Below, in pieces: positions 54,387-63,040 of a DNA stretch of 64,000 bases; the first letter of the stretch is position 1; each line of letters begins with the position of its first letter. Below the pieces are notes generated by a model, which ran no database searches, was not told the origin of the DNA, and saw only the letters and a list, made by a program, of their open reading frames with translations. The position numbers and the translations under genes were made by a program. The DNA is taken from the NCBI RefSeq assembly GCF_026672275.1, contig NZ_JANQCD010000002.1, positions 1 to 64,000 on the forward strand, in the 5' to 3' direction. Source of the DNA: Marinifilum sp. D737 (GTDB taxonomy: Bacteria > Bacteroidota > Bacteroidia > Bacteroidales > Marinifilaceae).

Positions 54387-55517
54387 CTATTGGGCTTTTA
54401 AATCCTCAACAATCATCTTGGCAAATCGAGCCGAAGCACCTGCTCCTCCCAATTTTTCATTTAGCTTTTGATAATTCGTAAGCATTTCGGAGCGGTAGTT
54501 TCCTTCCTCTAAAATGTTCTTTAATTCGCTTGCAATACTCTTTTTATTACAATAATGTTGGATCAATTCTTTCACAATCAATTGATCCATCACCAAATTA
54601 ACCAAGGAAATGTATTTTACCTTTAGCAATCGCTTGCCAATTGCAAAAAGAATTTTGCCACCACCTGTGATATAGCAAACAACCTGAGGGATTCTCAAGA
54701 GAGCTGTTTCCAAAGTAGCAGTTCCCGAAGTTACCAATGCCGCTTTCGACTGCTGCAATAAATCGTAGGTTTGTCCGTAAACAAATTTCACATCTCTATC
54801 GCCCACTACTTGTGAGTAAAATTCCTTTGTAATTGAAGGAGCTGCAGCCACAACGAACTGATGATCCGGAAAATCACCAACAACATCTAACATTACAGGA
54901 AGTATTCTTTCTATTTCCTGCTTTCTGCTTCCTGCCAATAAGGCTACAATTGGTTTATTTGAAAGATTGTTTTTAGCCGTGAAATCTTCAAATGATTCAT
55001 CTTTATTTGGACGATTTTCAATGGCATCCAACAAAGGGTTTCCACCAAAACTCACCTCATAATTGTGCTTTTTGTAGAATTCCGTTTCGAAAGGAAAAAT
55101 GGTGAACATGCGATCAACATGTGCTTTAATCTTCTTTACTCTTCCCTCTTTCCAAGCCCAAATTTTAGGTGAAATATAATAATGAACTCGAATTCCATTT
55201 TCCTTTGCAAACTTTGCCATTCGCAAATTGAATCCAGGATAATCCACAAGAATCAAAACATCGGGTTTGTACTCCAAAAGATCCTTCTCGCACAATGAAA
55301 AGTTCGCTCGAATCTTTCCCAAATTCTTTAGCACAGTTAAGAATCCCATAAAAGCAGTTTCTCGATAATGCTTTACCAATTCACCGCCTTGTGCTTGCAT
55401 AAGGTCGCCACCCCAGAATCGAAATTCGGTTGCCGAATCCTCATTTTTTATTTCTTTCATCAAGTTCGAAGCATGAAGATCACCGGATGCTTCTCCTGCT
55501 ATAATATAATATCTCAT
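54387..55517 (-). CDS. lpxB: Lipid-A-disaccharide synthase
   Basis: This 376-residue GT19 enzyme joins UDP-diacylglucosamine and lipid X at the inner membrane. The start RYYIIAGEASGDLHASNLM is diagnostic, followed by VDYPGFNLRMAKFAK, YYISPKIWAWKEGRVKKIK and LLAGSRKQEIERILP. I use the ATG at 55517; the longer frame would run over a dispersed palindrome. It is downstream of surE and a small membrane protein gene on the same strand. Its neighbour on the other side is a PagL-like lipid A enzyme pair. Confidence 0.95.
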   Translation of the reverse strand: MRYYIIAGEASGDLHASNLMKEIKNEDSATEFRFWGGDLMQAQGGELVKHYRETAFMGFLTVLKNLGKIRANFSLCEKDLLEYKPDVLILVDYPGFNLRMAKFAKENGIRVHYYISPKIWAWKEGRVKKIKAHVDRMFTIFPFETEFYKKHNYEVSFGGNPLLDAIENRPNKDESFEDFTAKNNLSNKPIVALLAGSRKQEIERILPVMLDVVGDFPDHQFVVAAAPSITKEFYSQVVGDRDVKFVYGQTYDLLQQSKAALVTSGTATLETALLRIPQVVCYITGGGKILFAIGKRLLKVKYISLVNLVMDQLIVKELIQHYCNKKSIASELKNILEEGNYRSEMLTNYQKLNEKLGGAGASARFAKMIVEDLKAQ

Positions 55518-55534
55518 GGAATTCTGAATTATGA

Positions 55535-55552
55535 TCCCGACAGTTATCGGGA
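55535..55552. repeat. Short palindrome TCCCGA-N6-TCGGGA
   Basis: Same arms as the palindrome at 29461-29478 with a different centre (cagtta). It lies just upstream of the lpxB start and could affect its mRNA. Confidence 0.55.
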
Positions 55553-55641
55553 ATGAGTTGAGAATTAAATCCTCACAATTCAATACTTACTTGTTGATTT
55601 GGATTCAATCACCAAATCTTATTTTTCTTCTTTATCAGCGT

Positions 55642-55941
55642 CTAAAATCCAAAACGGAAAACCATTATGGCAAAAGAATACAATATGGTAGCCAAAAGCA
55701 CTCCTCTTGCTGCTCTTAACAAATCGGTTTTAATAAACAAAAAGAAAAAAACAATATTACCAAAGTATACTCCCAAAGCCATTACCTTGGTATACACCCT
55801 GTAAATTAGCAAACTGTCTATAAACTCCTTAATGGTCAATTCATCCTGGAAACGTACCACATAAGCCAACAAAATTGATAGTACTGGTACAAGCAAACCA
55901 ATAATGAGTCCTAAAATAGTAGAATTAATCTTCGACTTCAT
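55642..55941 (-). CDS. Small membrane protein between surE and lpxB
   Basis: This 99-residue protein has about three hydrophobic segments (roughly 8-28, 50-70 and 80-97). I recognise no named family. Its start overlaps the surE stop by 17 bases, and lpxB follows 124 bases downstream, so it is made from the same message. That position hints at an envelope role but nothing more. Confidence 0.68.
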   Translation of the reverse strand: MKSKINSTILGLIIGLLVPVLSILLAYVVRFQDELTIKEFIDSLLIYRVYTKVMALGVYFGNIVFFFLFIKTDLLRAARGVLLATILYSFAIMVFRFGF

Positions 55942-56698
55942 AATCCCAGGTTTTAAGGTCTTCCACCAATTGGTGAGCTGTCATATCAATTTTTGTAGGA
56001 ACAACAGATGCATAACCATTATTAATTGCCCATTCATCTGTTTCTTCAGCATTCGGTTCTGCATTCTTAAAGTAGCCTGTCAACCAATAATAATCTCCCC
56101 CGAAAGGATCTTGTCTGTGATCAAATTCCTCTTTCCAGCGACCATCTGCCTGACGACAAACTCGAATGCCATTTATATCTCCTTTAGGGAAATTCACATT
56201 CAAACAAACACTTCTTTCCAGTCCTTTTTCAAGCAAATTGGCAAAAATCTTACGGCCGTATTTAATACATTGTGAAAAATCAGCATCTGCACTAAAATCG
56301 TTAAGCGAATACCCTATGGAAGGTATTCCGTTCAAACAACCTTCGATAGTTGCACCCATGGTTCCCGAGTACAAAACACTAACCGATGTATTTGCACCAT
56401 GATTGATACCTGAAACCAAAAAATCAGGAGTTCGAGGTAAAATCTTGTTCAAAGCCAGTTTTACACAATCAACAGGAGTTCCTTTACAAGAATAAATGTG
56501 CAGATTTTCCTCATCGCGAACTTTTTTAATTCGGATAGGCACTTCTACTGTTATAGAGTTTGATTTTCCTGAATTAGAACGGTTTGGAGCAACGACATAA
56601 ATATCGCCAAATCCTTTAACCATTGCCACCAAAGCTTTAATTCCTTTGGCATTTAATCCATCATCGTTAGTAACAAGTATTATTGGTTTATCGCTCAT
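55925..56698 (-). CDS. surE: 5'-nucleotidase SurE
   Basis: This 257-residue enzyme dephosphorylates nucleoside monophosphates in the cytoplasm. The metal site is in ILVTNDDGLNAKGI (about 7-20). NRSNSGKSNSIT and VSGINHGANTS are further conserved stretches. Length is normal. It heads the surE - small membrane protein - lpxB run, an order common in Bacteroidota. Confidence 0.95.
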   Translation of the reverse strand: MSDKPIILVTNDDGLNAKGIKALVAMVKGFGDIYVVAPNRSNSGKSNSITVEVPIRIKKVRDEENLHIYSCKGTPVDCVKLALNKILPRTPDFLVSGINHGANTSVSVLYSGTMGATIEGCLNGIPSIGYSLNDFSADADFSQCIKYGRKIFANLLEKGLERSVCLNVNFPKGDINGIRVCRQADGRWKEEFDHRQDPFGGDYYWLTGYFKNAEPNAEETDEWAINNGYASVVPTKIDMTAHQLVEDLKTWDYEVED

Positions 56699-56958
56699 AT
56701 TTCAATTTTGATAATTGTACAAATATATCCGAATTTGGGGCAATAAGCAATATTAAATTTAACCACTAAGTACAACTAAGCTAATCTCCAGCTTGCACAA
56801 AGAATAATTTCTTTGATTCTCATTAATTCCTAACATTTCGTTTGAGATAAATACCATAAACTTCGTGCTACTTTGTGATGTACTTTGCGCTAAATGAGTA
56901 AAACGAATGCCTTGGTGGTAAAATCACAAAAACTTAAACACTTTATCCTTAGATGTTC

Positions 56959-56990
56959 TTTGGTACTTGAGTCTAAAATTTCTACTTTTG
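56959..56990 (+). promoter_or_regulatory. Promoter of pheT
   Basis: TTTGG (56959-56963) and TACTTTTG (56983-56990), 20 bases apart, are a full match to the Bacteroidota consensus. Transcription should start near 56997, inside the left arm of the leader dyad. Confidence 0.75.
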
Positions 56991-56994
56991 TAAG

Positions 56995-57030
56995 CTTGTA
57001 AACAGTAGACAAACTGCATCTGTTTACAAG
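56995..57030 (+). promoter_or_regulatory. Perfect leader dyad of pheT
   Basis: CTTGTAAACAG (56995-57005) and CTGTTTACAAG (57020-57030) form an 11-base perfect inverted repeat with a 14-base loop, right at the expected transcription start. It may be a 5' mRNA hairpin or a DNA operator. Confidence 0.5.
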
Positions 57031-57067
57031 TATAATTTGATAATTATCTGATAAAATATACATACAA

Positions 57068-59515
57068 ATGAAGGTATCGTACAAATGGCTGAAAGATTAT
57101 ATTGACATTGATCTTTCTCCTGCAGAAATGGATGAGATTCTAACTCAAATTGGATTGGAAGTTGGCGGAATTGAAAAATTCCAATCAATTAAAGGAGGTT
57201 TAGAAGGATTGGTTATTGGTGAAGTAAAGACTTGCGAACCTCATACCAACTCAGATCATTTGAGCATTACAAGCGTTGATGTTAACGGCGACGAACTTTT
57301 ACCTATTGTTTGCGGTGCACCTAATGTGGCTGCAGGACAAAAAGTAGTGGTTGCCACAGTTGGAACTGTTTTGTACGATGGCGACGATAGCTTTACCATA
57401 AAGAAATCGAAAATTAGAGGTGAGCTTTCAATGGGTATGATTTGTGCTGAGGACGAAATTGGTCTTGGACAAGGTCACGATGGAATTATGGTTCTTCCTG
57501 AAGATGCTGTTGTGGGAACTCCTGCTGCAGAATACTTCAACATTGAAGATGACTTGACCATTGAAATTGACTTGACTCCTAACCGTATTGACGGAGCATC
57601 CCACATTGGTGTAGCTCGCGATATGGCTGCATACCTTAAGCAACAAAAAGAAATTGATTACAAACTTCCTTCGGTAGAAGATTTCAAAGTTGACAACCAC
57701 AACTTGCCTATCGATGTGAAGGTAGAAAATAACGAGGCTTGCCACCGTTACTCAGGGGTTTGTATCAACGGTGTTAAAGTTGCTGAATCACCAGAGTGGT
57801 TACAAAATCGCCTTAAGGCAATTGGTTTGAGCCCAATCAACAATGTAGTGGATATTACCAACTACGTTTTGTTTGAAACTGGTCAGCCATTGCACGCATT
57901 CGACTATGCAAAAACAAATGGCAAAGTAGTTGTAAAAACTCTTGCTGACGGAACCTTATTCAAAACCTTGGATGAAGTTGAAAGAGAATTGAACGTGAAA
58001 GATTTGATGATCTGTAACGACGAAGCTCCAATGTGTATTGCCGGTGTATTCGGTGGAATTGAATCGGGTGTAAGCGAAACAACTACTGATATTTTCCTGG
58101 AAAGTGCATATTTCGATTCAGTATTTGTTCGTAAAACTGCACGTCGTCACGGTTTAAATACCGATGCGTCTTTCCGTTTCGAACGTGGAACTGATCCTAA
58201 CAACACCATCTATGCAATGAAACGCGCTGCTCTTTTAATCAAAGAGATTGCAGGTGGCGAAATTGCATCAGATGTTATCGATATTTATCCTAATCCTGTT
58301 GAAGATTTCAAGGTAGAGGTAAGCGTTGAGCGCATCGAAAACCTGATTGGAAAACAGATTGGAAAAGAAACCATCAAAAACATTCTTACCGCTTTAGAAA
58401 TTAAAGTTGAGAAAGAAGATGGTGACACATTGAATCTATTGGTTCCTCCATACAGAGTGGACGTGAAGCGTGAAGCTGATATCGTAGAGGAAGTATTGCG
58501 TATTTATGGTTTCAACAATATTGAAGTAGCTTCAAAAGTGAATGCTTCATTAAGCTATGCTCCAAAAATTGACGAGCACAAGCTAAGAAATACCATTGCT
58601 GATATGTTGACAGCTGCTGGTTTCAACGAAATCATGAACAACTCGTTGACCAAAGCTTCTTACTACGAAGGATTGGAAAGCTTTAAACAAGAGAACACAG
58701 TTCGCATCTTCAACCCATTGAGTTCTGATTTGAATGCAATGCGTCAAGGATTGTTGTTTGGTGGTTTGGAGTGTGTAGCTTACAACATCAACCGTAGAAA
58801 CTCAGATTTGAAATTCTACGAGTTTGGTAAATCATACCAGCACTTCGTGAATCCTGAAAACGAAAACCCAGTTGATAACTATTTCGAGAAAGAACGTTTG
58901 GGTGTTTTCATGTGTGGTAACAAAACTGCAACTAGCTGGAACTTGAAAGAAGAGCCAACAAGCTTCTACCACATGAAAGCTTACGTTGAAAATATCTTAA
59001 GACGTCTTGGTTTCAATATCGAGAAATTAAGAATCAGAGAAACCGAAAACGATCAGTTTACCGAAGGATTAAGCTACGGTATTAAGAAAAAAGTATTGGT
59101 TGAAATGGGTATGGTTAGTGGAAAAATCTTGAAGGCAATGGATATTGACACACAGGTTTACTACGCTGATTTCGACTGGGCTTTATTGATTCAGGAAGCT
59201 ATGAAAAACAAGGTAAGCTATACTGAATTGCCTAAGTACCCGGCTGTGAAACGTGATCTTGCTTTGTTAATCAACAAATCGGTAAGTTTTGCTGAAATCA
59301 AAACCATTGCTTTCAACTGTGAGAAGAAGTTATTGAAATCTGTTTCATTATTCGACGTTTACGAAGGAGAAAAACTAGGTGCAGATAAAAAATCATACGC
59401 AGTTAGTTTCATTCTTCAGGATACTGAAAAAACTTTGAACGACAAGCAGATTGACAAGATCATGCAAAAGCTAATTAAGAGCTACGAAAAACAATTGGGT
59501 GCAGAATTGCGTTAA
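57068..59515 (+). CDS. pheT: Phenylalanine-tRNA ligase beta subunit
   Basis: This 815-residue subunit works with PheS, encoded elsewhere, to charge tRNA-Phe. Domains in order: an N-terminal tRNA-binding domain (about 40-150, with ADxDGxxL-like VIGEVKTCEPHTNSDHLSI), B3/B4 editing (about 210-385), B5 (about 410-480), the catalytic-like core (about 490-700) and the C-terminal anticodon-binding FDX-ACB domain (about 720-815). Length is typical. Codon use is somewhat biased towards C-ending codons (aac, ttc, tac), as expected for a highly expressed gene. Confidence 0.96.
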   Translation: MKVSYKWLKDYIDIDLSPAEMDEILTQIGLEVGGIEKFQSIKGGLEGLVIGEVKTCEPHTNSDHLSITSVDVNGDELLPIVCGAPNVAAGQKVVVATVGTVLYDGDDSFTIKKSKIRGELSMGMICAEDEIGLGQGHDGIMVLPEDAVVGTPAAEYFNIEDDLTIEIDLTPNRIDGASHIGVARDMAAYLKQQKEIDYKLPSVEDFKVDNHNLPIDVKVENNEACHRYSGVCINGVKVAESPEWLQNRLKAIGLSPINNVVDITNYVLFETGQPLHAFDYAKTNGKVVVKTLADGTLFKTLDEVERELNVKDLMICNDEAPMCIAGVFGGIESGVSETTTDIFLESAYFDSVFVRKTARRHGLNTDASFRFERGTDPNNTIYAMKRAALLIKEIAGGEIASDVIDIYPNPVEDFKVEVSVERIENLIGKQIGKETIKNILTALEIKVEKEDGDTLNLLVPPYRVDVKREADIVEEVLRIYGFNNIEVASKVNASLSYAPKIDEHKLRNTIADMLTAAGFNEIMNNSLTKASYYEGLESFKQENTVRIFNPLSSDLNAMRQGLLFGGLECVAYNINRRNSDLKFYEFGKSYQHFVNPENENPVDNYFEKERLGVFMCGNKTATSWNLKEEPTSFYHMKAYVENILRRLGFNIEKLRIRETENDQFTEGLSYGIKKKVLVEMGMVSGKILKAMDIDTQVYYADFDWALLIQEAMKNKVSYTELPKYPAVKRDLALLINKSVSFAEIKTIAFNCEKKLLKSVSLFDVYEGEKLGADKKSYAVSFILQDTEKTLNDKQIDKIMQKLIKSYEKQLGAELR

Positions 59516-59536
59516 TTGTTAATAAATAAAACTAAG

Positions 59537-59568
59537 AAGCCGGTTCCATTGGGAATCGGCTTTTTTTT
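59537..59568 (+). terminator. Intrinsic terminator of pheT
   Basis: An 11-base stem with one G-T pair (59537-59547 with 59552-59562) and a long T-run, 20 bases after the stop codon. Confidence 0.9.
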
Positions 59569-59697
59569 ATGAGTAATTGCTCCTTAAATTCATAGTTCAC
59601 ATAGCTTCCTCAGATTTGCAATCTGATATTTGTGGAACATGAAATTTACAGGAGCATGAGGATTTAAGTTTTTTTTTCTGATTTGGTTTTTGAGACT

Positions 59698-59727
59698 TGG
59701 GGATTGATTGTTCTTTTTCTAAATTTG
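59698..59727 (+). promoter_or_regulatory. Promoter of the PrsW-family gene
   Basis: TTG (59698-59700) and TAAATTTG (59720-59727) with 19 bases between them. The ATG is 27 bases downstream. Confidence 0.7.
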
Positions 59728-59754
59728 GTAACTTCATACTGAAATACACAAAAC

Positions 59755-60429
59755 ATGAACCTTCTGCTAATCTCTGTAGCTCCCATTGCCATTATTCTAT
59801 TCTACGTTTACTATCGCGACAAATACGAAAAAGAACCACTTTCTTTATTGGGGAAAGGGCTTCTGGCTGGAATGATCATTACCATACCAATCATATTTGC
59901 CGAGAAAGCTGTATCCACTTTTCTTCCGTATATTTTTAATGGAAAAATTGGTTATGCCTTTGGCGATGCTTTTTTAGTAGCTGCGCTTTGCGAAGAGGCC
60001 TTTAAACTATTGGCGGTTTACATTTTGGTATGGAAAAACCCAAACTTTAATGAACGATTCGATGGGATTGTATATGCGGTTTTTGTATCGCTGGGATTTG
60101 CCTTGGTAGAAAACATCATGTATGTATTTTCGAACGGAATGAGCACCGGAATTGCAAGAGCTTTCACGGCAGTTCCTGCCCATGCCATGTTTGGCATCAT
60201 GATGGGCTATTACCTCGGATTGGCCAAGTTTTCGAAAGGCAGTAGACTTCCGCTCTTTGTAATGGCATTCTTTATTCCATTCCTGGTACATGGCATCTAC
60301 GACTTTATACTAATGGTACAAATCAACTGGGTACTTATCCTATTCTTCCCATTCCTAATTTATTTGATGTACAAAACAAATGGGAAAATGACCGAATTAA
60401 ATAACAAATCAATATTTCGATACAGGTAA
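59755..60429 (+). CDS. PrsW-family intramembrane metalloprotease
   Basis: This 224-residue protein has about eight membrane segments and the PrsW motifs: EEAFK (E80-E81), FALVEN (E119), AHAMFG (H143) and the late VHGIYDF (H179). PrsW cleaves the anti-sigma factor RsiW in Bacillus. Relatives in the CPBP/PrsW superfamily have varied roles. No sigma/anti-sigma pair lies beside it. It is a single gene with its own promoter. A weak hairpin (60462-60489) follows. Confidence 0.85.
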   Translation: MNLLLISVAPIAIILFYVYYRDKYEKEPLSLLGKGLLAGMIITIPIIFAEKAVSTFLPYIFNGKIGYAFGDAFLVAALCEEAFKLLAVYILVWKNPNFNERFDGIVYAVFVSLGFALVENIMYVFSNGMSTGIARAFTAVPAHAMFGIMMGYYLGLAKFSKGSRLPLFVMAFFIPFLVHGIYDFILMVQINWVLILFFPFLIYLMYKTNGKMTELNNKSIFRYR

Positions 60430-60551
60430 TTAAAATCAGCCAAAGCTTGCAGCCCAGATTCGGCAGGAATCAAAACAAACACTCCTGCCTAAATATTATT
60501 GCTTTATATCTAATCTGTATTACAATCGTAAAAAGCTCGTACAAACAGCGT

Positions 60552-62369
60552 TCAATAATTCAATTCGAACTTTGATAATATCATAAAATGATCTGAAGGA
60601 AAGCCTCCAAATGCAGTAGATACTACCTTCGAACTAATAATAGTAAGCCCCTGCCCTTTGTAATAAAGCTGGTCAATTCTTTCGCCCCATTGATGCGTGA
60701 AACCCGGAAATGTATTAACATCCTTGTGCATGGAACGAAAGGCATCTTCAAAGCCATTGTTCAAAAGCTTAACTGAAGCCTTGTTATCTCCACCATCGGT
60801 ATGAGGAATAGCATTAAAATCTCCACCAAACAAGATAGGCGTCTTGTTGGCATCATTAAATTTTTCTTCATGAAATTCATAAACCTTAGGAAAGGAAGAC
60901 ATGCCATACCAATTCGACATTGCATAAACCTCTTGATTTTTGCTTAAGCTAATTTTTACTGAAACATTCATGAATTCCGTTTTATCCAAAACCTCTAGTT
61001 TCTTAATAGGATAACGACTCAATACAGAAATGTTTGATCCTTGAGAACAATAATCCCAATCTGATGTGGTCGCAAAATAATAGCCCAATTCAGCAGCGAT
61101 AAAATCGCCCGACGAATAAGTTTCTTGCATGAGAACAATATCTGCATTGTACTTTTTTAATAGTTCTGCAATCCGTAACCTGGAATCCCATCCATCCTTT
61201 TTCTGAGTAAAATGAGTGCCCCCATGCCATATATTCCAAACAGCAACTGTTAGTGTGTCTATTTTCTCCACTACCGTTTTAGCTTTTGTTTTCCGGTATT
61301 TACTATAGTTATCTCTAATGGCTTCCGGGCCTAAAGCTTGCTGATAAAATGCGAGCATGTCGATAGAAAAATCGGAAGGATAAAATTGTTCTTCCCTACC
61401 AAATTGCTTTACATAAAAATCATTGATACACAGCTTGCCATTTTGTAAGTAATAAATTTTACTTACCGGCTTTAATGCTGTTAATTCAGGATTTTGACTT
61501 ACAGTATAGGGGTTGTAATATAAGGAACGATGAATGGAATTTACTTTCTCAAGTATTGCCAGCTTTTTCTCTCTCAAACTACTCCTTTCAGCCTCGTCAA
61601 CATTGAGTTTGCTCAGATATAACTCTTTCGGATCAACAACCAAACTAAAAAACTCATCCTCGGCAACTTCCCCCACCTTTAATTTGTTGAATTCACAAAC
61701 CAATTCCTGAAGCTTCTCCTGTCCTTTTTTGATTTCTGCCAACACTTCATTCCCGTAATCAAAGTCGTACTCTTTACTACCAACTACTATTGGGGTGTTA
61801 CTAAAAAAATCGAACGAAAGCTTGTAAATGGCTATGTTTTCCCCATCAAAATAAAGTCTCACTTCCGATAAAATATCATCATACGTCATCGTAACCTGAT
61901 GCCACAAGCCATCAGATAATGGTAACTTATCGCCATTATCTCTTTCGTAATTCAATCGGCGTTTGCCAGAGCCAACAGACCAGCCAATGGTTCCTCCCGA
62001 GCTATACAAAGCCCATCCTTTATTTTTTTGCGAGCTGATTCCTTTGTTTAGAAATTCCTTTTGAGAAATTAATACCGTAGGTTTTGTAGATTCGCTCCTG
62101 ACCCAAAACTGAACCGTAAAGCTCGTTTTTTCATCAAAAGGCAGGTTCTTTACTACCAAATGATTAAAATCATTGTCGGTGGGACATATAGATAAACAAT
62201 GACCGTCTATTCCTTTTTCATACGAAAAACCATCTCCAACAAGATCTAATTCTCTCCTTTTGGTATTATCTTCAAAATCTAATCTCAACCTGCTATACTG
62301 ACCATAGATTTCCGCATGTACCAGATTGGCAACTATTATTAACAGAGCATAAATTCCGATTCGTTTCAT
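60552..62369 (-). CDS. Secreted LamG-like plus endonuclease/exonuclease/phosphatase protein
   Basis: This 605-residue protein has a signal peptide (about 1-24). A concanavalin/LamG-like beta sandwich follows (about 28-205, with SFTVQFWVRSES and LWHQVTMTYDD), then a helical linker and an EEP-family domain (about 368-605). EEP motifs are VAVWNIWHGG, DIVLMQETYS, FGGDFNAIPHTD and FPSDHFMILSKFEL. It could cleave nucleic acid or a phosphoester outside the inner membrane. The binding domain suggests it acts on a polymer or surface. The pairing is known in Bacteroidota, but substrates are not. Confidence 0.82.
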   Translation of the reverse strand: MKRIGIYALLIIVANLVHAEIYGQYSRLRLDFEDNTKRRELDLVGDGFSYEKGIDGHCLSICPTDNDFNHLVVKNLPFDEKTSFTVQFWVRSESTKPTVLISQKEFLNKGISSQKNKGWALYSSGGTIGWSVGSGKRRLNYERDNGDKLPLSDGLWHQVTMTYDDILSEVRLYFDGENIAIYKLSFDFFSNTPIVVGSKEYDFDYGNEVLAEIKKGQEKLQELVCEFNKLKVGEVAEDEFFSLVVDPKELYLSKLNVDEAERSSLREKKLAILEKVNSIHRSLYYNPYTVSQNPELTALKPVSKIYYLQNGKLCINDFYVKQFGREEQFYPSDFSIDMLAFYQQALGPEAIRDNYSKYRKTKAKTVVEKIDTLTVAVWNIWHGGTHFTQKKDGWDSRLRIAELLKKYNADIVLMQETYSSGDFIAAELGYYFATTSDWDYCSQGSNISVLSRYPIKKLEVLDKTEFMNVSVKISLSKNQEVYAMSNWYGMSSFPKVYEFHEEKFNDANKTPILFGGDFNAIPHTDGGDNKASVKLLNNGFEDAFRSMHKDVNTFPGFTHQWGERIDQLYYKGQGLTIISSKVVSTAFGGFPSDHFMILSKFELNY

Positions 62370-62444
62370 TTGGTATTAAATATTTTGCTTATTGTATTTG
62401 TGGGTGATGCGCAAGCTACAAGCTCGCTCTATCTGAAGGAGCTG

Positions 62445-62663
62445 CTATAACTTATTTTTCTTAATTGATTTTATAAAACTGATAATTTCTTTGCCATTAA
62501 AAGCTTCCATTCCTTCACCAATTTTAATGTGCCTTTTTCCATAATCAAAATCAACCGTTACAGGATTCAAATCATATTCTCTCCATTTTTCCGGATGATG
62601 TTTGATACCCAAAACTGACACCTCTCCAGATGCTCGATAAGTTTCGGCCTTTTCATTTTTCAT
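62445..62663 (-). CDS. Hypothetical protein, possibly the C-terminal half of a split gene
   Basis: About 72 residues from the ATG at 62663: soluble, beta-rich, with SVLGIKHHPEKWREYDLNPVTV and IKIGEGMEAFNGKEIISFI. It lies in the same frame as the gene just upstream, separated by one TAA (62694-62696). Joined, the two would make a 170-residue protein with two membrane segments and a PH-like tail, which looks more natural than either part. I cannot tell a real stop from a sequencing error. Confidence 0.5.
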   Translation of the reverse strand: MKNEKAETYRASGEVSVLGIKHHPEKWREYDLNPVTVDFDYGKRHIKIGEGMEAFNGKEIISFIKSIKKNKL

Positions 62664-62693
62664 GCTTTTATGATTGCTGATTTTACTCAATTC

Positions 62694-62960
62694 TTATTGT
62701 TCACATTTGAAATCAATAAACAGGTTTGAAACCACAGATAAATGATTAGAATCAATCGTAACTCTTTTGTTTCCCACTAGCTTGTTCAGCCATGGAAAGA
62801 AATAGATACTCGCAAATACCCCTCCAAATATCCCAAAAAGAATTTCTACATATCCATGATCTGAAAAAAGTGGAGTACATGCAAATGCAAGCAAAACAGG
62901 AAAGACCATTACCTCAGAAAGTTTCTTCTTATACTTTATTCCTTCCGAATAAATATTCAT
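62694..62960 (-). CDS. Small membrane protein, possibly the N-terminal half of a split gene
   Basis: These 88 residues contain two membrane segments (about 17-32 and 38-57), then RVTIDSNHLSVVSNLFIDF, like the first strands of a bacterial PH domain, and stop at once. The open frame resumes directly after the TAA into the gene at 62445. No named family is recognised. Confidence 0.52.
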   Translation of the reverse strand: MNIYSEGIKYKKKLSEVMVFPVLLAFACTPLFSDHGYVEILFGIFGGVFASIYFFPWLNKLVGNKRVTIDSNHLSVVSNLFIDFKCEQ

Positions 62961-63040
62961 TTAATGGTGTTTGTATCATTAATTAAATTGCTTGGCAACC
63001 AGGCATGTTCATTTGCTCAAGCCATGGGAACTCCTTACTC

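Larger units (their letters stand above)
56699..57067. other. Divergent intergenic region with pheT promoter and leader
   Basis: Between surE and pheT there is no gene. The left half (56760-56890) is a relic-like AT-rich tract with repeated ctactttgtg-like words. The right half holds the pheT promoter and a perfect leader hairpin. Confidence 0.6.

Noticed and set aside
56890-57084. 64-codon minus-strand ORF across the pheT promoter
   Set aside because: It is antisense to the promoter and leader dyad and resembles no protein.
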